Shown here: positions 1 through 8,738 of the stretch, in pieces
Position numbering within the stretch: the first letter of the stretch is position 1
How the letters are laid out: each line of letters opens with the position of its first letter
Assembly: GCA_964490435.1 (NCBI GenBank)
Contig: CAZBCF010000005.1
Span: forward strand, 1 to 50,144
DNA length: 50,144 bases
Direction of reading: 5' to 3'
From: IMCC26077 sp964490435
Lineage (GTDB): Bacteria > Actinomycetota > Actinomycetes > Nanopelagicales > Nanopelagicaceae
Notes under the pieces: generated by a model
What the model was told of the DNA's origin: nothing
The model's database searches: none
Seen by the model: only the letters and a program-made list of their open reading frames with translations
Made by a program: the position numbers and the translations under genes

Positions 1-116
1 CCTCTGGACTAAACGGCTACGGTCGTTCCGTAGCAGGAGGGTTATTGCGTAGGGCGTAATCTATCGCCCCCTAGCGACACGGGCGAAATCGCTGGGGAGG
101 GCCGTAGGCTCCACCT

Positions 117-1250
117 GTGGAGATTCGCCAGATTTCAAGCGCGGAACACCAGGCATTCCTTATATATAGGAGCGAACTCGACCCCTCCTTTCTCCAATCC
201 CCGTCATGGGGTGAGGTAAAGAAGGGAGCATGGCGCCATCACTCCATTGGATTCTTCGAAGGCCCCAACGGATCCACTGGCCAAGAGCTCGTTGGCACCG
301 CACTCATCCTCGCCCGCAAAGCGCCCAAGATAAATAAGTTCTTCTTTTATATCCCGGAAGGTCCCACGCTACCCATCGATAAATATGAGAGCGCCCTTTC
401 GCTGCTTACTGCATATGCGAAAAAACAGAATGCTTTTGCCCTGCGTATAGGTCCGATGATTATTAAATCGCGATGGGAGGCGGATCTCATAAAAAGTGCG
501 CTCGCCGACGAAACCATCACATCACTTAATGACATCCCTCCTTCCTTTGTAAATCCCGAAGCAAAATCCCTTGAAAAGATCTTGACTGCCGCAGGTTTTA
601 CTTTCAGTAACGATGACCCAGATGGTTTTGGTTCCGGTCAACCAAGATTTCTGTATCAACTTCCCACAAAAGATAAATCGCGCGACGACATTCTTGCCGG
701 ATTCAATCAATTGTGGCGTCGGAACATCAAGAAGAGTGAAAACGAAGGTGTGCGAGTTCGCGTGGGAGGTCGTGAAGACATCGGCGAATTTCACCGTCTC
801 TATGTAGAGACTGCTGCACGTGATAATTTCACTCCACGACCACTCTCATACTTTCATAACATGTGGGATGCATTTAATCACGATGATTCTGAACCAGAAC
901 TAGTTCTATTTCTTGCCGAATGGAATGGAACGATTGTCGCTGCTTCTATCTATATCGAATTAGGTTTTCATACTTGGTACCTCTATGGCGCATCGAGCAC
1001 CGAAGGGCGAGAGGCGCGACCAAGTAATGCAATTCAATGGGCGATGATGGAGCGCTCTCTTCAAAAAGGCGCTCATGTTTACGATTTGCGTGGTATCACT
1101 GCAACGCTTGATAAAAGCAATCCTCATGCTGGTTTATTGCAATTCAAAGTTGGCGTCGGAGGGCGAGCTGTTGAAGTGATGGGCGAATGGGACTACGCCT
1201 TAAATCCCCTGTTATACCTGGCCTTTCGTGCATATTTGAATAGACGGTGA
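117..1250 (+). CDS. FemAB-family peptidoglycan bridge aminoacyltransferase
   Basis: Proteins of this family use aminoacyl-tRNA to add amino acids to the lipid II stem peptide in the cytoplasm. Seen: 377 residues starting at a GTG, with an N-terminal 'SFLQSPSWGEVK' motif typical of Fem proteins, and a C-terminal GNAT-like half containing 'LWRRNIKKSENEGV', 'FLAEWNGTIVAASIYI', 'WYLYGASS' and 'AIQWAMMERSLQKG'. The start fits the family because the SFLQSP motif lies about 25 residues in; a GGGGAGG stretch lies about 17 bases upstream, which is far for an RBS. It is followed after 12 bases by an alanine-racemase-like gene on the same strand, and both neighbour a PBP, so a cell-wall role is likely. 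The added amino acid cannot be told from sequence. Family assignment is strong, substrate unknown. Confidence 0.88.
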   Translation: MEIRQISSAEHQAFLIYRSELDPSFLQSPSWGEVKKGAWRHHSIGFFEGPNGSTGQELVGTALILARKAPKINKFFFYIPEGPTLPIDKYESALSLLTAYAKKQNAFALRIGPMIIKSRWEADLIKSALADETITSLNDIPPSFVNPEAKSLEKILTAAGFTFSNDDPDGFGSGQPRFLYQLPTKDKSRDDILAGFNQLWRRNIKKSENEGVRVRVGGREDIGEFHRLYVETAARDNFTPRPLSYFHNMWDAFNHDDSEPELVLFLAEWNGTIVAASIYIELGFHTWYLYGASSTEGREARPSNAIQWAMMERSLQKGAHVYDLRGITATLDKSNPHAGLLQFKVGVGGRAVEVMGEWDYALNPLLYLAFRAYLNRR

Positions 1251-1262
1251 GAAGATAACGCT

Positions 1263-2273
1263 ATGAGCACCTTGACACTACATGTCGATGCTGAACGTTG
1301 GCGCCACCATATTGCTCACTATCTAGCGCGATATCAGGGTGATTTAGTCCCAGTGATTAAAGGCAATGGATATGGTTTTGGCATCCCAACCCTTGCCCGA
1401 GAGGCGACAACTTTCCAAAGTCACGCGGTTGCGTGCTACAGCGCTGCCGAGGCCGCCGTAATTCGCTCACAATTCGATGGGGATATCTTGCTCCTTGCAC
1501 CTCAACAGCACATCGACGAGCAATGGGCCATCCACACTATCTCGCCCATAAGCGAAGAATTTGGCAACCTTGCACCGAAAAGATTCGTCATTGAACTTCT
1601 CTCGCCAGTGAAGAGACATGGCTATTCGGGGTCAGAGATTTCAAGCGCTCTCGAGCGGTACTCTCGTACCGGTCACTGTGAAGGATTGGCACTGCACCTA
1701 CCCATTGACCAAAGAAACTCCATGGTGCAATGGATCACTACACAATTAGGTGTTCTACAAAGTAAAGGGGTCACACCAGAGAAATTCCAGAACACAATCT
1801 GGCTCTCTCATATCGCACCCGAAGATCTGCTCGCTTTAAAAAGCACTTGGCCCGCCATCCGTTGGCGGGTACGAGTGGGAACGGAACTCTGGTTAGGGGC
1901 GCGAACAAGTCTCACCGCAACAGCAACTGTGATTGATCGACATCAGATTTCAGCTGGAGAACGAATTGGCTATCGCCAAAAGGCACCAGGCAAGGGCTGG
2001 CTAATAGTCGCTGCAGGCGGCACAGCTCAAGGAATTGGACTCGAAGTCCCCGGAAGTGGAGTGAAGGCGTTGTTCAAATCTCTGCTCCGACTATTTGGTT
2101 GGAATCCAAGCCCCTACAGTTGGAATGGTCAGGCATTGACTTTTGCTGAAGCGCCGCACATGCATAACTCGCTACTGCTTCTCACATCGACAACACCGCC
2201 AGAGATTGGCGATGAAATTGGCCTAAACGTTCGCTTCACGACGACGACCTTTGATGAGGTCGTCTTCGAGTAA
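1263..2273 (+). CDS. Alanine-racemase-like PLP protein with an altered C-terminal half
   Basis: Fold-type III PLP protein of the alanine racemase family. Seen: the PLP lysine motif 'VPVIKGNGYGFG' (Lys about residue 33), 'RWRVRVGTELWLGART' and 'GERIGYRQ', where the Tyr aligns with the catalytic tyrosine of the C-terminal beta domain. The usual next motif (I-P-I-G-Y-A-D-G) is replaced by 'VAAGGTAQGIG', and the usual C-M-D-Q segment reads 'HMHNS'. At 336 residues it is shorter than typical Alr (about 370). Placed 12 bases after the FemAB-like gene, so probably an operon supplying or modifying the bridge amino acid. It may be a racemase of different specificity or a non-canonical enzyme; I do not assign alr. 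Its 3' end overlaps the convergent GT87-like gene by about 50 bases. Confidence 0.75.
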   Translation: MSTLTLHVDAERWRHHIAHYLARYQGDLVPVIKGNGYGFGIPTLAREATTFQSHAVACYSAAEAAVIRSQFDGDILLLAPQQHIDEQWAIHTISPISEEFGNLAPKRFVIELLSPVKRHGYSGSEISSALERYSRTGHCEGLALHLPIDQRNSMVQWITTQLGVLQSKGVTPEKFQNTIWLSHIAPEDLLALKSTWPAIRWRVRVGTELWLGARTSLTATATVIDRHQISAGERIGYRQKAPGKGWLIVAAGGTAQGIGLEVPGSGVKALFKSLLRLFGWNPSPYSWNGQALTFAEAPHMHNSLLLLTSTTPPEIGDEIGLNVRFTTTTFDEVVFE

Positions 2274-3404
2274 ATAAATCGCATATCCTGCTAAAGCGGC
2301 CAAAGTAAGAATCCTAAAGGCGCTGATTGCAACGTATGTATCGCTGGTGATGCCACCGCTCTCATCGAGCACCGTTAACAAATGACGCCAGATTCCGAAT
2401 TGATAAAGGAGTTCCCCACCTTGCCAGATAGTAAAAAGCGCGTAGAAGATCCGTGTTTTCGGAAAATACAACACCGCAATCACCGTAAGCCAGAGCACGT
2501 ATTGAGGCGAGTAGACCTTATTAAGAGTGAAGAAGATGACCGATGCCATGAAGAGCGTGCCTAAAAGATTAGCTCGATATCTCCAATAGCACGCTGAAAG
2601 TAAAATGGTGATTAATGGTGTGATGATTCGATTGACACCCGATATCCACGAACCTTCTAGTGAAATCAAATACCAAATCGATCCAAAATCCACGCCGCGC
2701 TCGAAGTTGAAGCGATAGAACTTTGCCCAGCCATCAAATTGCAACACCATAAAAGGAACATTAATTACAAGTGTGGTGATAAAGAGCGCGCCCACGAAAC
2801 GGGTGCGATTTGCCGTAGGAATTACTAACCGCTTTCCGAATGTCGCGAGAATGGGGATGAGATAGATCACCGGAAAGAACTTAAGAAAGATACTGATCGA
2901 AAGTAGCGCTCCGGCGAGGCGATAACGCGCCTGGTTTATCGAAGTGAGCGCAATAATGAACGGGAGAATTGCCCAGATATCCCAGTTGATGAAAAGCGCT
3001 GAAATTACTGCAGGTGATAAGGCGAAGAGGAGCGCATTTCTTTTATCCGCTTTATAGAGCTGATGGACGAGCGCGAGAAATGTGAGAGCGATAGCTGCCA
3101 CATTCAGCGAGAAGAATTGGGAAAGTCCAGCAGGGCCATTCTTCGTCATAAGCGCAATTAGCCATATTCCAATCCCAGAGAGGATTGGATACTCCAACGA
3201 ATCTGCGCCAACTCCATATGGCCATAGATCAACTGCAAAACCTCGCACCTCGTACAAAGCCGTGATATCGGTGTAGCAGGCCTTTTGATAAACATCGGGA
3301 GAGACCCAGCCACCTGGGATACATCGTGCAAATTTGAGATAACTGATGAAGAGCGCCAGAGCGCTAATGAATGCAGCGCCCAGGAAAGATGAGCGGATCC
3401 GCAT
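2223..3404 (-). CDS. Polytopic membrane protein, GT87/DUF2029-like mannosyltransferase
   Basis: About 393 residues, dominated by hydrophobic segments (about ten membrane helices), with a large early loop containing 'CYTDITALYEVRG..DLWPYG' and 'LEYPILSG', the pattern of the GT87/DUF2029 polyprenol-phosphate-mannose-dependent glycosyltransferases. These act at the outer face of the membrane on lipid-linked sugars. The ATG at 3404 overlaps the PBP stop codon by one base (TGATG), so translation is coupled; a TTG three bases earlier is possible but less likely. The same DUF5318 - PBP - GT87 order is found in mycobacteria (Rv0049-Rv0051). Donor and acceptor are unknown. Confidence 0.8.
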   Translation of the reverse strand: MRIRSSFLGAAFISALALFISYLKFARCIPGGWVSPDVYQKACYTDITALYEVRGFAVDLWPYGVGADSLEYPILSGIGIWLIALMTKNGPAGLSQFFSLNVAAIALTFLALVHQLYKADKRNALLFALSPAVISALFINWDIWAILPFIIALTSINQARYRLAGALLSISIFLKFFPVIYLIPILATFGKRLVIPTANRTRFVGALFITTLVINVPFMVLQFDGWAKFYRFNFERGVDFGSIWYLISLEGSWISGVNRIITPLITILLSACYWRYRANLLGTLFMASVIFFTLNKVYSPQYVLWLTVIAVLYFPKTRIFYALFTIWQGGELLYQFGIWRHLLTVLDESGGITSDTYVAISAFRILTLAALAGYAIYLLEDDLIKGRRREANV

Positions 3405-5470
3405 CAATTTCCAGATTTACTCGGCGATGGTGACGCAGATGGTGACGCAGATGGAGATGGTGCTAACGATGGAGTGGTACTTGTTGTAGATGTCGGGGCC
3501 GGCGTTGGCACTGGCGTTGGAACTTGTACATCACCGAAACCTGGCGGCTTAGGAATGATGTTATAGATAGAACCATCTGCGAGCGCATCTTCACCGATAA
3601 AGACCGGGTCCGGAAAATCCACTACTGGTTCTCCTTGCAGCGCGCCCTTCATGAATTCAGTCCAAATACGCGCTGGGAAGGAACCACCGGTGAGCGTGGT
3701 CATGCCGCCGATTCCCCGAAGTGATTCAGTCGAGTCATCACGATAGAAGGCCACTGATGCAGCTATCTGTGGGGTGTATCCGTTCCACCATGCTGAACTA
3801 TTCTCTTGGCTCGTTCCCGTTTTTCCGGCCGCTGGTCGCCCCAACTTCTTCGCAGCAAAACCTGATCCGAATCGGACCACATTCTGCAGCGCATAAGTCA
3901 GATCGGCCATCACATCCTTTGCGAATACCTCTTGTCCTTGCGGGTTTGCCTTGTAGAGAGTGCCCCCGTTGCGATTGATGACCTCAACGACAAGAAATGG
4001 TTTTGCATAGACTCCTTGGGCTGCAAAAGTTGCATAAGCGCTTGCGACATCTAATACGTGAGGGCTTGCGACGCCAAGAACGACAGATGGTGTTGGCACC
4101 ATCTCGACTTCTGCTGGGATTCCAGCCCGTCGTGCGGCATCGATAACCTTCTCAGGTCCAACTGCGATTCCCAGTGGCACGTAAACGGTATTAACTGACT
4201 TTTCAGTTGCCTCGAGTAAGGTCAAATTCTTAAAAGACTTCTTGCCGTAGTTCGCGACCTTATACGGCTTTCCATTGTCATCGAAAGTTTGGGGAGATTT
4301 ACCATTCCACACAGTGTCGATTGAGATTCCTGCCTCTAGCGCAGCAATCAGCGCGAATGGCTTGAAACTCGAACCTGCTTGAGTAATACCTTGAGTCGCA
4401 TTATTCAGCTGCCGCTCTACGTAATCCGCTCCCCCATACATCGCAAGGATCGCTCCAGTTCCTGGGCGTACGGCAGCAAGCCCGATATGTAAATCATCAG
4501 GAGCTTTCATCGGTCCCTCTTTCTCGACCGCTAACACTGCAGACTCTTGCGCCTTCTTGTTAAGTGTCGTAGTGACTTTCAATCCACCAACCATCAATTT
4601 TTCGTCGGAGAATCCAAGTTTGTTCAACTCTTTTTGAACTGCAGCTACAAGATAACCTTTAGGTCCAGCAAGAATTCCTGTCTTCGAACGCGGCAAGACT
4701 TTGGGCATATCGAGATTCTCAAGCAACTTCTTATCTGCCCATCCCGCAGAGACCATTCCTCTTATTGTGTATCGATAGCGCGCGGCTAACCGCTCTGCAT
4801 TACCATCTCTAAGGCCAGGGTCGTAATAACCCGGCGAGCGCAAAACTGACGCTAACACTGCAGATTGACGCAGACTTAAATCTCGAACGCTCTTACCAAA
4901 ATACACTTGTGAAGCAGTCTCGACACCGTACGCGCCACGACCAAAATAGATGGTGTTTAGGTAATTCTCGAGAATCTCATCTTTAGTCATCTGATTCTCT
5001 AACTTGATTGCAATAATCAACTCTCGAATCTTGCGCTTGATGGTTTGGTCAGGAGTTAAGAATGCAGTCTTCGCATACTGTTGTGTGATTGTCGAACCAC
5101 CTTGCACACCACCACCACGAGCCATGTTGTAAAGGGCTCTGATGATTCCGGTCGGACTGATGGCGTGCTCGCTATAAAAGTTCCTATTCTCGGCGGCAAG
5201 CACCGCATGCCTAAGATCGAGTGGAATCTTTCCTAGTGGAACGCTGGTGCGATTCTGGGCACCAATACGAGCAAACTCGGTTCCATCGTCATAGGTGAGA
5301 ATCGTTGCCTGACTTGTGACGTAAGCATTTGGATCTGGAATCTGAACCGAGAAATAGGAGAAGACTAAGAGCACTGAGCCGGCAAAGAAGCCGAGTCCAC
5401 CAAGGAAGAGCGTCCAGCGAAGGACAAGGCGCTTCTTGGAAACTCTCCGCCCGGAGCGCTGCTTTGCCAT
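3404..5470 (-). CDS. ponA: Class A penicillin-binding protein (transglycosylase/transpeptidase)
   Basis: Bifunctional peptidoglycan synthase. Seen in 688 residues: basic cytoplasmic N-terminus, one membrane anchor (about 20-43), GT51 domain with catalytic Glu about 94 in 'AAENRNFY' and 'GGSTITQQ..K', then a transpeptidase domain with SxxK (SSFK, 367-370), SVN (425-427) and KTGTS (from 550). The last 45 residues are a Pro/Thr/Ser/Ala-rich tail built from short repeats. The domain set is complete and length is normal for actinobacterial PBP1. Upstream SD is weak. It lies 16 bases after DUF5318 and overlaps the GT87 gene, forming a three-gene operon on the minus strand, the conserved Rv0049-ponA1-Rv0051 arrangement. 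Confidence 0.95.
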   Translation of the reverse strand: MAKQRSGRRVSKKRLVLRWTLFLGGLGFFAGSVLLVFSYFSVQIPDPNAYVTSQATILTYDDGTEFARIGAQNRTSVPLGKIPLDLRHAVLAAENRNFYSEHAISPTGIIRALYNMARGGGVQGGSTITQQYAKTAFLTPDQTIKRKIRELIIAIKLENQMTKDEILENYLNTIYFGRGAYGVETASQVYFGKSVRDLSLRQSAVLASVLRSPGYYDPGLRDGNAERLAARYRYTIRGMVSAGWADKKLLENLDMPKVLPRSKTGILAGPKGYLVAAVQKELNKLGFSDEKLMVGGLKVTTTLNKKAQESAVLAVEKEGPMKAPDDLHIGLAAVRPGTGAILAMYGGADYVERQLNNATQGITQAGSSFKPFALIAALEAGISIDTVWNGKSPQTFDDNGKPYKVANYGKKSFKNLTLLEATEKSVNTVYVPLGIAVGPEKVIDAARRAGIPAEVEMVPTPSVVLGVASPHVLDVASAYATFAAQGVYAKPFLVVEVINRNGGTLYKANPQGQEVFAKDVMADLTYALQNVVRFGSGFAAKKLGRPAAGKTGTSQENSSAWWNGYTPQIAASVAFYRDDSTESLRGIGGMTTLTGGSFPARIWTEFMKGALQGEPVVDFPDPVFIGEDALADGSIYNIIPKPPGFGDVQVPTPVPTPAPTSTTSTTPSLAPSPSASPSASPSPSKSGN
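3424..3462. repeat. Short tandem repeat in the 3' end of ponA
   Basis: Repeating units related to GATGGTGACGCA (two near-perfect copies, then degenerate ones) encode the Ser-Pro-Ser-Ala tail of the PBP on the minus strand. Such repeats may change copy number by slippage and so vary tail length between strains. Confidence 0.7.
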
Positions 5471-5486
5471 ATGAGTAGGTTACTAA

Positions 5487-5912
5487 TTAACGAGCAAAAT
5501 CCTCATCCTCAAGGGTTCGCACCTTGCGAGGCGGCTTACGTTTTCGGCCATCTCCCAGCAAATAAGAGGTATGTAGATGATTCCAGCGACAACGTTGGCA
5601 GATTTCCACGACGTAGACTCGAAATTCACCATGCTCATTCTCAAGTTCTTCCAACTCTTCACTCGACTTCAATCGGCCTGAGTATTGACCTAATTCATCA
5701 CCAAAGATGTAGTTGAGCTCCACCAACTTCTCTCGCCGACAGAGCGGACAATCACGGTCTGTCTCTTCACCGTGAAACTTTGCTGCCTTGAACAGGTAAG
5801 GATCGGCATCAGTGGGATCGCTGGCCGTGCCATGGAAAGCATTCTTGAGGAAATTGAAAATAGTGGCGCGCTTTTGAAGCGAATAATCAATTATCGAACG
5901 TTGCGACCACAT
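5487..5912 (-). CDS. DUF5318 family zinc-ribbon-like protein
   Basis: A 141-residue cytosolic protein with two CxxC pairs, 'DRDCPLCRREKLVELNYIFGDELG' and 'VEICQRCRWNHLHTSYLLGDG', consistent with a zinc ribbon. It matches the actinobacterial DUF5318 family (Rv0049 type) in both sequence pattern and position directly upstream of ponA. Function is not known; its constant linkage to the PBP suggests a role in cell-wall growth or its control. ATG start at 5912 is preferred because the family begins with the 'QRSIIDY' segment close to the N-terminus. Confidence 0.85.
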   Translation of the reverse strand: MWSQRSIIDYSLQKRATIFNFLKNAFHGTASDPTDADPYLFKAAKFHGEETDRDCPLCRREKLVELNYIFGDELGQYSGRLKSSEELEELENEHGEFRVYVVEICQRCRWNHLHTSYLLGDGRKRKPPRKVRTLEDEDFAR

Positions 5913-5953
5913 GGGACAAGGGTAATAGGAGATTAACCTCTAGGCTTTCCCAC

Positions 5954-7213
5954 ATGGCACTGCCTCACATCCGCGGCTTCGGACGTTTCTGGAGATTGAT
6001 CGCGATACGCTGGATGGGGCAAGGAACTGATGGTCTCTATCAAAGTGCACTGGCAGCATTCTTACTCTTCTCACCCGAGCGTGCTGCAAGCGCCCAAGCC
6101 GCAGCGGTTGCCTTCGCTGTAGTGCTCTTGCCCTATTCAATAATTGGGCCAGTTGTCGGCACTGTCTTAGACAAGTTCTCTAGAAGGCAGATCTTGTTCT
6201 ATGCGAACAACATTCGGGCACTCACACTTATTCTTGTTGCTTGCGTTTTGCTCATCGGCAATACTGGAGTATTGCTCACGCTTACCGTGTTGATTTCATT
6301 CGGAGTGAATCGACTGATACTTGCTGGTCTATCTGCCGCTACCCCAAGACTAGTCAGCCCTGAGAAATTGATTGGCGCAAATGCATTAAGCGTCACTGGT
6401 GGCACGCTCGCAATAGTGCTTGGCGGTGGCGTTGGCGTGGGTCTTCGAAAGATCTTTAATACCTTTGGTGATTCTGACCAAGCAGATGCGTTACTCGTGA
6501 TTGTTGCCGCCTTTGGTTATCTCATCGCAGCTTTGCTTGCATTACGAGTGCGTCGTGATGAATTTGGCCCAGAGCCACATATTGTTGCGCCAGCCTGGTA
6601 TGAAGGCTTCAACGAAATGCGTGCCGGTTTCCGGTATCTATCGGAGCGCAGCACTAGTTTTATCGCGATTGTTGTCGTCGCAATCCAGCGAGGCGGTCTG
6701 ACTGCGCTGACTTTGATGGCTTTGATACTCCAGCGCAATACTTATAACAATGTCGAAAATCCCGATGCGGGTTTAAGCGGTTTTGCGCTCGCACTTGTGC
6801 TCTCTGGAATAGGAATCATGCTTGGTGCCATTATCACACCACCGGCTACTCGGTTTATCGATCGCTTCACGTGGAGTAGGTCAGCAATGGTTGCCGCAGC
6901 AATCATGCCTATCGCCTTTGCGTTCACCCTTAATGAATTCACCTTGATACTCATGGGTTTCTTAACGGGAATGGCGGGGCAAGCAGTAAAGGTAACGAAT
7001 GATGCAATAGTGCAACAGACAACAAGCGATATCTTCCGTGGTCGAGTCTTTGCGGTCTATGACGTAGTAGTCAATGGTGCAATCGTCTCCGGTGCGCTGT
7101 TATGTGCCGCATTCCTACCAACAAGCGGTTTGACACGAAGCGTGCCATTGGGGATCGCGTTTGCCTATCTTTTTGCTGGGCTGATTCTGATGAATAAGCG
7201 AATATTCAGGTAG
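5954..7213 (+). CDS. MFS transporter
   Basis: A 419-residue protein with about twelve hydrophobic segments and major-facilitator features: an early 'WMGQGTDGLYQSAL' segment, 'GPVVGTVLDKFSRRQILFYANN' (the D-x-x-x-R-R loop between helices 2 and 3) and a long central loop. It resembles the actinobacterial MFS exporters (MFS_3/enterobactin-exporter-like). Substrate cannot be inferred. Divergent from the DUF5318-ponA operon with about 41 bases between them, so promoters must be packed there. The next gene follows after 9 bases. Confidence 0.82.
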   Translation: MALPHIRGFGRFWRLIAIRWMGQGTDGLYQSALAAFLLFSPERAASAQAAAVAFAVVLLPYSIIGPVVGTVLDKFSRRQILFYANNIRALTLILVACVLLIGNTGVLLTLTVLISFGVNRLILAGLSAATPRLVSPEKLIGANALSVTGGTLAIVLGGGVGVGLRKIFNTFGDSDQADALLVIVAAFGYLIAALLALRVRRDEFGPEPHIVAPAWYEGFNEMRAGFRYLSERSTSFIAIVVVAIQRGGLTALTLMALILQRNTYNNVENPDAGLSGFALALVLSGIGIMLGAIITPPATRFIDRFTWSRSAMVAAAIMPIAFAFTLNEFTLILMGFLTGMAGQAVKVTNDAIVQQTTSDIFRGRVFAVYDVVVNGAIVSGALLCAAFLPTSGLTRSVPLGIAFAYLFAGLILMNKRIFR

Positions 7214-7222
7214 CCTGAAATC

Positions 7223-7729
7223 GTGTCGACTTCAATTCGAATTACTCGCTTGCTCGCAGCATTCCTCACATTAAGTATGGGATTCGCATCGATAGCCTTT
7301 GGTGAATCCGCCCATGCTGCCGTAAAGAAAGCCGATGCAAATTATGCAACAGCGGCTGGTAAGGCGACCGAAGATTTCCTTTCTGCCATCGGAAAGTGGA
7401 GTGAGACCTATCAGGCTATCCCCGATAAAAGGTCCTCGCCTGATTTCAAGAACTGGGTGCGAAGCGCGGAAATAGCTGATAAAGCAGTAGCAGCAGCGCT
7501 CACTAATTTTTCACGGATAAAAATCGCTCCTGGTTTTAGGAGATCAGATGTCACAATGCGCAAATTCATAAAAGCTTATTCCGATGCGATAAAACTCTTC
7601 CCTGCAGCGATAAAGAAGAATGATAAGAAGCTTATGCAGCAGGCAAACGATGCTTTAATGGCTGCAACCGCCTTATTCACAACGTGGAGTACTGAATTTG
7701 CTAAGGATTCGAAGGCGCTAACCCAATGA
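7223..7729 (+). CDS. Small secreted alpha-helical protein, unknown function
   Basis: 168 residues from a GTG start. Seen: a signal peptide with a basic start and hydrophobic core ending 'ESAHAAVKK' (Ala-x-Ala type cleavage site), then a mature region rich in Ala, Lys and Asp that looks entirely helical ('ATEDFLSAIGKWSETYQAI', 'KNDKKLMQQANDALMAATALF'). No cysteines and no known motif recognised. Probably co-transcribed with the MFS gene 9 bases upstream. Its 3' end overlaps the convergent aldo/keto reductase gene by 12 bases. Confidence 0.72.
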   Translation: MSTSIRITRLLAAFLTLSMGFASIAFGESAHAAVKKADANYATAAGKATEDFLSAIGKWSETYQAIPDKRSSPDFKNWVRSAEIADKAVAAALTNFSRIKIAPGFRRSDVTMRKFIKAYSDAIKLFPAAIKKNDKKLMQQANDALMAATALFTTWSTEFAKDSKALTQ

Positions 7730-8695
7730 GAGCGGTGTGATCAAACCACTTTGTTCGAGCTCGCTCCATACTGAGTCTTTGATGTCTGCATCAAAGTCTG
7801 CAACATTCGCCCGTAATTCAGCAGCACTGCGCGAGCCTGTGAGTACGGTGGTTACCGCTGGGTGGCGCAGCGGAAATTGAATCGCTGCCGCAGTTAACGA
7901 AACTCCACGATCAGCGAGGAATGACTTGATGGCAAGCGCGCGATCTAGTAGTTCATCACTCACTGGTGCATAGTTGTACGCGGCGCCCTTGACAGGATTA
8001 GCTAAGACTCCGGAGTTGTACACCCCGCCAATGATCATGGAGACATTCTTTTTCAAAGCAAGCGGAAAGAGCTCTTCCTGGGCCTCTTGATCAAGCAAGG
8101 TGTAGCGACCTGCAATCAAAGCACAATCAAGATCTGTCTCTTTCATTACTGCCACTGATGGTGCACAAAGGTTCAAGCCCATTCCCACCGCTTTGATGAT
8201 TCCTTGAGAACGATAGCTGTCGAGCACTGGATATGCTTCACGAAGAGTTTGCTCTAAGAAGTCTTCGCAATCGTGAAGCAGAACAATGTCGATATGATCA
8301 AGCCCCAATCGTTCTAGGCTCTCGTTGATTGACCGTTTGACCCCGTCGGCGCTCCAGTCGTAGACAGATTCTTTAGTTGGGTCAGCATCTTTGAAAAATT
8401 CTTTATCAGGATTCTGAGTTGCGTTAAGCACTCGGCCGACCTTGGTCGAAATGACAAAATCTCTTTTCGATGCTCGTAGCGCTCGACCAAGTCGGACCTC
8501 TGAACGACCATGTCCATAAAGCGGGGCGGTATCAAAGTAATTGATTCCAAGTTCAAATGCTGTTGCAATCAAATCATCGCTATCTTTCTCAGCGACCGAG
8601 GTGAACATTCCTCCCAACGGTGCAGTACCAAGACCTAATCGAGTGATTTCGAGCGGAACTCGCTTGAACGAGATTTTTTGATTATGGCGCGACAT
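7718..8695 (-). CDS. Aldo/keto reductase, probable L-fucose / D-threo-aldose 1-dehydrogenase
   Basis: Seen: AKR fold motifs 'TRLGLGTAPLGG', 'NYFDTAPLYGHGRSEVRLGRAL' (catalytic Asp and Tyr), 'VISTKVGR' (Lys) and 'IDIVLLHDCEDF' (His). The pattern fits the AKR branch that includes D-threo-aldose 1-dehydrogenase, which oxidises L-fucose to the lactone with NAD(P)+. I start at the ATG at 8695 (325 residues), which has AGGA immediately upstream and makes the N-terminus begin just before the first beta strand; a longer reading from 8821 would overlap the divergent dehydratase. Context (fuconate dehydratase 43 bases away, divergent; lactonase and mutarotase in the nearby operon) supports the sugar dehydrogenase role. 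Confidence 0.85.
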   Translation of the reverse strand: MSRHNQKISFKRVPLEITRLGLGTAPLGGMFTSVAEKDSDDLIATAFELGINYFDTAPLYGHGRSEVRLGRALRASKRDFVISTKVGRVLNATQNPDKEFFKDADPTKESVYDWSADGVKRSINESLERLGLDHIDIVLLHDCEDFLEQTLREAYPVLDSYRSQGIIKAVGMGLNLCAPSVAVMKETDLDCALIAGRYTLLDQEAQEELFPLALKKNVSMIIGGVYNSGVLANPVKGAAYNYAPVSDELLDRALAIKSFLADRGVSLTAAAIQFPLRHPAVTTVLTGSRSAAELRANVADFDADIKDSVWSELEQSGLITPLSLG

Positions 8696-8738
8696 TCCTG
8701 AATCGTATAGGATTTTTATGCTCAAGCGAAAGGGTCTC

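Noticed and set aside
1..116. Possible C-terminus of a gene entering from the left edge
   Set aside because: Two short plus-strand frames are open from the edge (stops near 49-60) but are too short to identify; I see no other feature in this stretch.
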